A stretch of 64,000 bases of DNA. Origin: Achatina immaculata. Taxonomy: Eukaryota; Mollusca; Gastropoda; Stylommatophora; Achatinidae. Within the stretch, counting starts at the first letter, position 1; every line of letters starts with the position of its first letter. The stretch lies in NCBI GenBank assembly GCA_009760885.1, contig CM019719.1:35815584-35879583 (forward strand), written 5' to 3'. A program made the position numbers and the translations under genes. Shown here one piece after another: positions 14,401-23,400 of this stretch. Below the pieces are notes generated by a model. It was not told the origin of the DNA. It searched no databases and worked only from the letters and a program-made list of their open reading frames with translations.

Positions 14401-17400
14401 TGATTGTTCTTCTGCCTGGTGATGAGTGTAGTCTGGTGTGTCTTTTTCACATACCTTAACTTTTTTCAGGTTGTGGCCCCCTAAATCTAAAGATACTTCT
14501 TCAGTCTCCCTGGAACTGTGAGCTGGTGTCTTTTTGCAGCCGATGCTGTAGAGATGTTGAAACACAGCAGCATCATGTCAGACTGGGAGTGAGCATGTCA
14601 TGGTGGCTATGTTCTTCAGTCCCTGGGTGCAGTTAAAGAGCAGAGAGTGTGCAGTACTTCTTTAACAGACTCCACCACCACGAGGAGTGTGCAGTCTTCT
14701 TTAGCAGACTCCACCACCATGAGGAGTGTGACAATCCCTGTGCTGTTAGCCAGGCTAGGCCTGTTGCTAAGGGCTACCAATGGAGAAGTGGGCCAGGGTC
14801 TTGGTCAGCTATGGTTAGTCAGCCTTTATGCCATCATATGAGCTATGGGTTACAAATTGCCAAAACAACAGGTGGCGTCTTACAAAGCTAAAGGTGGCCT
14901 GCCCGCCACTGCCGCGCCCCCTCCCCCCACATGCACACATACACACTCCTACACTACATGATAAATGAAAAGAAAAGTTTGTCCATGTTTAGTATTTTAC
15001 ATAATCGGATTTGTTTCATAGACCTTCACATGACATTTTGCTGGCCGTAGATTGGGAACCATGGTCCCAGAGCGTGCATCACCAAAAAATAAGACAAAAA
15101 TGTTTCCTAGTGAATGGCAAAGCCAGGCTTCTTTATAATGTCCACTACAAAAGAGATTGCACTGATTCCTACTACATTAAATGGCTGCTGTGACTCTTCA
15201 GTCATGCAATGGACACCCAAGGGCAAAAGAGGCTGACCAAAGGTTACCTGGAGGAGGACCTGTAGTAGCATGCAGCACAGCTGGGGCACAGTACAAAGGC
15301 TGGTTATGGATTGTGAGAGGTGGAGAGAGTTTGTTGTTGCCCTGCAAGACATAACAGAGCATACTGAGCAGTGACTGAGTCGATCACCAATCAAGGACAC
15401 AGATGGATGGATGTGATTCTTCAGTATGTTATGTCTTGAAAAGTTTAGCTGTAGTCAACCAGACTTAGAGTTCACTCTGATGATGAATTGCTAAACGTTT
15501 CACGATTATTTTAATATTTTTTTTCCCTTGAATTTTTGGTAAAGGTTTTCTAAAACATACTCAATATTTAAGGAATTGACAAGACAGTACCTATCTTGTA
15601 ACACACAATAATTAGTGTATGACTATACACGGAGCTTGCAGTAAAGCTGTGATACCAAAATGTATAAACATTGTAAACAGTTTAGTACGCATGTCTAGTG
15701 ATCATCGTCACCATTTTGAAAGCATCATAACAAGGGGAGTAAAAATACAGTGTGACTTCGGAGTCAAACATGTCCCCCTGTGACTAGACCACTGTTCGTG
15801 AATGTACCCCAAGATTTAGACTATTAGATGGACTGGATAAGTAGTTAGAAGGTTATTTCAGGTATTATTTTAAAGTGAACATGCAACATAATCACACAAT
15901 GAGATCAGATAAAACGACAGTCGACTACATATCGCCGGTCGATTGATGCCAGCCCTATAACCGATGGATAGTAATATGAAATTATCACATAAAATCATTA
16001 CATTAACATCTTTTTTCCTAAAAAAAAACTCTTCATTTATGAAATCTTCTTACATTTTTAGCTGTTTGGAGGCATAATACACATATTTTTAACTTTGGAA
16101 ATAATTAGTTAAAAATTATCCCCTATCAAGACCCGTGCTTTTTGTCTGGCACAGAAGGGAACGTCCACATTTTTCCCTCTGGCACGGAAAGAAGAAAAGT
16201 ACCTGTCTTGAAGCATGCAGTAATTTTTTATAACACTGTTCAATCTTCTTAACAAAACAGTATGATATAATCCACATAATGCTGAAATATTTTGAGGTAC
16301 TTTGATAATGTGCAACACTGCCACATAAATGATACTTTCCCATCAACCTCTTTTGAAATAAATAAAATTGGGAAACCATATACTCCCTTCATATCACATA
16401 TATTTCCCCACATACTGTTCTGTATATTCACAAAAAAATATAGTTTTTCATAAAAGAGAATGTGACTTACCTTTTAGCCAAATCGTCCTAACACTCTCTG
16501 TCAAGTTCTTCATCTAACATTGATTGTCATGAGATCCTCTGCAACTATGAAAAGATCCTACAGCTGTGCTGCAGAGTCACCTGTTCTTTTAAATAACTAA
16601 TATAAATTATGAAATGTAGATTGGGATGTATTGTGACCTTGATGGAGGGAATTATGCATAATTATGAAGTCTTAGAATGAATGTATGTTACATCTTGCTG
16701 CTTATATCTTTCAGCTGATAGGAGATGATGCATGGCTGTGTCCACACTGTAAACAGCAGCAACAAGGCACTATCAAAACCCTTGGGCTGTGGTCTTTACT
16801 TAATATTCTAGTGCTTCATCTGAAGAGATTCAAACAGGTTGGCTTTTTAAATTTTACTTTTTTTTTTTTTTTGGTAAGTTTTCATGTTTGAAAAGTAACA
16901 TTTGTTTAAAATTTTAAAGATATTTATCCAGAATGCAATATTCCAAGCTCCTGCTTCTTCTTCTTCTTCTTACACATTTAGCAGTAATGCGTGGTGCCCT
17001 TATTTTTGTGATGCGCTTTTTTGAATGATAGTGCTTGGACCATCACATGAGATCTAGTAACTTTGTGATATTTTCTGAAACCCATGATGTAATATATCCT
17101 CCTGTCCTTACTTGAATACAATACTAGCATAAGAAGGGCAACAAGGAGCAGGATTGACTGAATCAGTATTAATACATCTTCTTAGACTGAAGGTTGTGAC
17201 TTGGTCAATAGCCACTTCTTCTTCTTTGTACGCACATTGGCGATGATGCGTGGTACCCTGATTTTTGCGATGTGCCTTTTGGCTGTGTACCTCCGACTTC
17301 AGCACCTTTCCTTGCTAGGGCAGGCTGGTCTTGATCGGACTGCCATGAAGACAGTGGTGTAGGCTGGCCTGTTTGTTTTGCAGCCTCTTGGGCTGTACTT

Positions 17401-20400
17401 AAGCCTCTTCTCCACATCAGGTCCAACGGCTTTGAGACAATTCCACAGAGATGCTCCAACTTTGGGATGAGGAATCCAGTGAGTGCATCAATGATATCCA
17501 TTCCCTGCCACCTATAGTCTGCTGGCTCTGTTCTGTTTACCTCATTCTGGCAGCCATTGTTGTAGAGATGCATAGGGTTGTCACATCCTGGATTCATTGG
17601 TTTGACAACAGATTTTCCTCATCCCTGCTGCTGATCTCCATGTCCCTATCCATCCACCATCCTGACATAATTAGTGTTGATGCAAGTTTCTGGTCTACAG
17701 AAATAGGTAGAGTTTTTAAGCAATCAGATCTGTGTTCCCTGCCTCACAAAGACTATGTTAAGATAAGTGTGTTCTTAACACATTTGTTCCCAGGGGAATT
17801 CCAAGCTACATTTTGCGATAGTTTCCTCTTATATGAAAGAGCAATTGACATTGGAACATATTTCTTTGAAAAAAATAATAACAATAATAAATCAAGACAA
17901 TAAAAATGCTTGTTTTAGGGCTATTTTTTTATGTTAAATATTATTTTTATATCTCTGCATTTTACAGTTTACTAAAAGTATGTCTTTCTACTTGTGTCTA
18001 CAGACTGGTCTTCGTAGGAGCAAACTGAACACATTGGTTGATTTTCCTGTTGACAACTTGATTTGGAGGGACCCATAGCAACAAGAGAAGCATATTTATT
18101 GTTCTATCAACGTCACTCTTTGAGCAAAGACATAAATCAGAGACTGTTTACTGGTGACCACTGGGTATTCTCATTACCTTTAGCTCCCTCAGAAAGAATT
18201 GAGGAAAGCTTGATATCCAGGGAGTTATTGTCTTGGAACTCTGAACTTGGTCAGCAGCCACAACGATCTCAGTCTCGCTCAGCTTCACCATCTGCTCATT
18301 GGCAAGCGAGCAGAGATGGGACAGGTTCTGCTACACGGCATGTCCCCACCCGTCCTCTAACCCCACAGCCTCTCAAGCGTCCCTTGATATCATACATTGA
18401 TGATAATGATGTGGATGAAGATTTCAGCCTCGTGAGTCCCTCATCACCAGAGAGAAGTAATCTACCAAGAAAGTCTCGTCCAATGCAGAGACAATTTTCA
18501 GCACCTGGGTTGCAGGTCAGAAGAGAGAAATCTGCAGGGGCACCACCATCTAATGTACTGAAAGATCCAAATAGAACACTGTATAACAGAAGAAGCATAG
18601 AGGTGGATCAGAAAGATTTCTCTGTTGACCAGAGTAAGAAGATTTCAAAGCCAGAATTGAGCAATGGTGTTGTCAGAAGCCAGTCTCAAACTCGGCCTAA
18701 GCCAACAGACAGAGAGAAACCTCAGGTCACTGTTGTCAGACATGACCCTCCTTATACTAATGATTTGGCAGTAAGCACATCAAAAACTATAAGTCATCAA
18801 GCTTTATTAAACAATAGCACCCTAGAATCTGATGCTAAATATCCTTCATCTTCATTTGATCATACAAGATACTCAGACAGCAGAAAAGGGACATCTAATT
18901 TTGAGCCTGCAAGCATTCTTCAGGTAAAGTTTGATGATAAGGATAGCTTCCTTTCTGTCCGGTCACAAAAGTCATATGACTCTTCTCTAATGTCAGACAG
19001 CGAAAATGCTAGGAAAAAATTAGCCCAGTTGATAAAGCAAGACAGAGACAGCTTGAACAAGGCACTAGCAGAAGGGGCACATATTAGTATTGATCCAATT
19101 GAGGAAGAGAATAGTTGTAATTTTGTGAGGGCTGGCTCAAGAAGATATGACACACATAAAAGTTTAGATTTAGCCAAGCACAAACCCTTAAACTTTGACT
19201 TACTCAGTGATGTAAATGTTTCTCAGAGAGGCACAAATGGCCATTCATTTAGGGACACTTTAATCTCTGTTGTTAGAGGAGAGAATGATAGATGGTTTAG
19301 CCACAGTTCCAGATTTGGTAATAGACGAATGGGCTATTCTGTGCTGGAAGAGTTGGAAATAGACTCAGATGATTATGACATATCACCAGAATTGTCAACT
19401 CATTCAGAGTTTCGATCAAAACTACCAGACGAAACACATTATGAAGGGTTTCGTAAGTTAGCAGACAAGCATTTTGGTTCAGGAACTGATGGAATGTTGG
19501 AATACAACAAGGAGAGATACAGATCCAGGATTTCTGATGATACAGAATATCAGACATCAGGTAAGACATTATAGAAATTAGTGTCATACATAATGGTTAG
19601 GTTATATAGCTAATAGAATACAGGACATGAATGTGAAAGGTCTTCATTTAGTTGTAAGAAAGGTTGTTTTATATATCCTTTTGATGACCTTCACTCTTCA
19701 ACTCTGTTTGCACTTTCAGCAATTAATGGGTTTCAGAGATATAACTCGACAGAATTTTTGATATTTCAGTGATTCTAGAACTTGCTGTAGTTTATTTATT
19801 TGGGAAATTTTGACTTTTAGAATTTCATTTGACTCTCTGCAACCTTTAGTGAATTGGCGTAATCTTGGACACAGAATATCGTATTAAGTTTGAAGGAATC
19901 AGAGATGGAGATGGCTGTGCAAGATTGGCAGTACTGTTACCAGGGCCACAAACCAGGATAAACCTTGCCCTACATGAACCATCCACCAGCACCTATGCTT
20001 TGCTTCACTTGGTCTTACAAAATAGGGACAGATGTGCTCTCTATGGTGATGGAGCTTATTCAGAAGCCTGCTTGTAGGGTATGCTTGGGGATTTAAAGAA
20101 AGTGAACATAATTCAAGTGTCTCAGAATCTTTACTACACAAATTACTCCAGGTTTACAGTTACAGTTATATCATCGATAAATCAAGCGGGAAGACTAACT
20201 CATGAAATATTTCATTAGTTTCTTGGGAGTTTAAACTTGAGTTTGAAGATTCTTCTTCAGATGAGAGTACTTTTCTTTTTATATATGTATTTTTGATCAA
20301 AATGGAATTTTGTCCATTGGAAGTGGGTCTCATTCTTAAATGGTACTGTAGAAAGTCGTTAATAAAAACAAATTCAAATATCAAGTTAGAAATGCTGAAA

Positions 20401-23400
20401 AATTACTAAGTGCTCAGAATCAGAACTTCATATTCTTCTAAATAAGTATTGTTAAAAAAGGTTATTTGTAGTAAGCACATAACACAGCTTGGGTAACAAT
20501 GTCTGTAAATACAGCTTGCACTTTGTGAATGTTGTCACAGTGAAATTACTTCCTAGTTTAGTGAATACATATTATTTTTGTTACTCTATCTTTCCAGTGC
20601 CATGCTGTCGGCCATTGGTAGTAATGCTTTTCCACAATTCTCTATTCCAGGTATTAATTATGAGCTGGACTGGTGTTCTTTCTCAATGCCACTTCATCAG
20701 TCCAACCATCATCTTCTGTCTTTTTCTCACTCAGTGTCTTTTGCTATCTATCATCCCTGTTGTTATCACATATTCCAGTTCACCTGCTGTCATGAATTTG
20801 GTTTGTCTCATCCTGATTTTTGTTGCCTCTCTCTCTTCTTCTGCCTCTTTCAGGACCTCTTCTTTTGATCTCTTTGCTGTCTGTGGTATCTTCATGCTTG
20901 TATGTAAATAGATCTTCATAAGTATAATGTTTTTTCATCAGTGGACATTATTTTTTGTGAGTCATAATGAACCTGTGTTGCTCTTTCTGAGTGACCATGT
21001 CCTTTATGTGTTGTGTCATTTTATGGACATTTAGCAACAGAAGTAATGTATAGTGTCAGATTTACTGTATGAATATCACTTTGAAGGTGATACTGGCTTC
21101 AAACACTACCTGGGTGTGAAAAGATCTTTTTGTCAGAATTTTGCTACATCTCCAAAAGTTTGAGAGCCAGAAGATCTTCCATGGACTTGTCAAAAATAAA
21201 AAAAAATTACGCTTAGAAAATTGTCACCTGTTTAGATTAATACAGTTGAACTGTGATAAAATTGCAATGTATGAGGTCATACCGAAAGTCGTGAGCAAAA
21301 TTTTGTTAAAAATCAGAATTTATAGATAGAGAAAATATAAATGTATCACCTTAACTGCATCCTTTTCTTCACTTTTCAGCATTATCTCTATTTCTCTGCA
21401 CACATTTTTCCCATTGCTCTGCAAGTTTGAAAATACCCTCCCAGTTGAATTCCGTTCAGCTGACCAACAGAACAGACGCACCGCTTTCTGGACGCTCTCT
21501 CCTGTGGGATTCAGTGGGCACAAACTTTTCTATAGCCTAGGGTTTCAATCATTTCCTGCACTGCATTGTGTCCTATTCCAAGATTTACAGCGATTTCAGA
21601 TACTGTGACACTTTTGTCTTCTTTAATGATGTCATCAACCCTTTCCACATTGTGTTCAGTGGAGGCAGTTTGAGGGTGACTGCTGCGAAGCATATCTTGG
21701 ATGCTTGTGTTTCCATCTTTGAAATGTTTCACCCAACTCCTAACACTGCTAGCACCCATACACACAGCTCCATAAGCAAGTTGAAGTCTTTGATGAATTT
21801 CAGCAGCAGGGATTTCCTCTTTAATGAGGAACTCAATAACAGCATGTTGATGAAACGAAACTTCAGCGCCTACCATTTTGTTTCTGCTCCGCGTGGTTAC
21901 GTGACACATGATGGTGACGTTATGTGACCTCTGCATGAAGTGCAAAGGATGCAGTTAAGGTGATACATTTATATTTTCTCTATAAATTTTGATTTTTAAA
22001 AAATGTTTGCTCATGACTCTTGGTATGACCCTCTTAGATGCCACTTTTTAAATTATTTCATACCTGAAGGTCTTTAGACAAATCAGTTTTTATGTCGTGA
22101 TCTCGTGTCATAGTTTTCCTTGACAAGCATTTCAGACTTTTAAAAATTCACTAAAATCATTCACAAAACAATAATTTATTCTGGCTAAATTTGTTCCTTT
22201 GTTTTTTTTAAATATGATTTTAAAAAAATAAACTTCACTCTATAACCAGGAGGCAGGAAGGTGAAACAAAAGTATATTCTAAATATAAAAATAGGCAAAA
22301 ATATATTCTAAATATAAAAATAGCTGAATGTAATTTTGTTCACAAATTGATTTCTTATTAAAAGTCACATATTTCAGCAAAATAGGAGACTGTGAGACTT
22401 TCACATGATGAAGTAATAGAACACAGCTTTGTATGGTTAGAACTAAAAAAAAAATCATAGATGAAGCATTTTTAGACATGAGAGAAAGAAAAATAACAAG
22501 AGAATTACACAGGACTTGAACCACAGGCTCTGTAGGACAGACAAATATTTAGCCATGAGAGAACAGTGCGTTAATCAGTTTAGCTATCTCTCACTCCCTT
22601 GGCAAGAAAATAGCATCTAGCCATGAGAGAACAGTGCATTAATCAGTTTGGCTATCTCGCGCCCCCTTGGCAAGAAAATAGCATCTAGCCATGAGCGAAC
22701 AGTGTGTTAATCAGTTTGGCTATCTCACACCCCCTTAGCAAGAAAATAGCATCTAGCCATGAGAGAACAGTGCGTTAATCAATTTAGCTATCTCGCACCC
22801 CCTTAGCAAGAAAATGGCATCTAGCCATGAGAGAACAGTGCGTTAATCAATTTAGCTGTCTCGCACCCCCTTAGCAAAAAAATGGCATCTAGCCATGAGA
22901 GAACAGTGCGTTAATCAATTTAGCTATCTCGTACCCCCTGAGCAAGAAAATAGCAAGTCCGTATCTTGGTGTGAAGCTAGGCAGAAAATTAAACTTTAAG
23001 AAGTTCTTAGGTGGATGAGTGACTTGCAAGTGCATCCTGGGGAGCTGACAGACAACCCTCAGGCAGCTGTACATAGGATATGGTAGGAACAATTTTTAAA
23101 AAATAGAAAACAACTAGGCTTTCATATGATAAAGTAAGAGAACACAGTTTTTTAGGCTTAGACATTGAAAAAATCATAGACAAAGCACTTTAATGAGACG
23201 TGAGAGAAAGAAAAATCACAAGAGAATTACTTGAGATTCAAACCACGGGCTCCGGTAGGACGAGCAGACGTCTAGCCATTAGAGAACAGCGTACTAACGA
23301 GCAGTTTTAGCATTCTACCGGAGTCCATGGTTTGAACCCCAGGTAATTCTCTTGTGATTTTTCTTTCTCTCACATTCACTAAAGTGCTTTGTCTACAATT

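Noticed and set aside
18296..19587. Several - strand ORFs opposite USP exon 8
   Set aside because: They are antisense shadows of the long coding tail, with no family match.
19865..20077. 70-codon ORF in the USP intron ([18 protein letters not shown])
   Set aside because: No acceptor or donor with fitting phase and no recognised family; probably repeat-derived.
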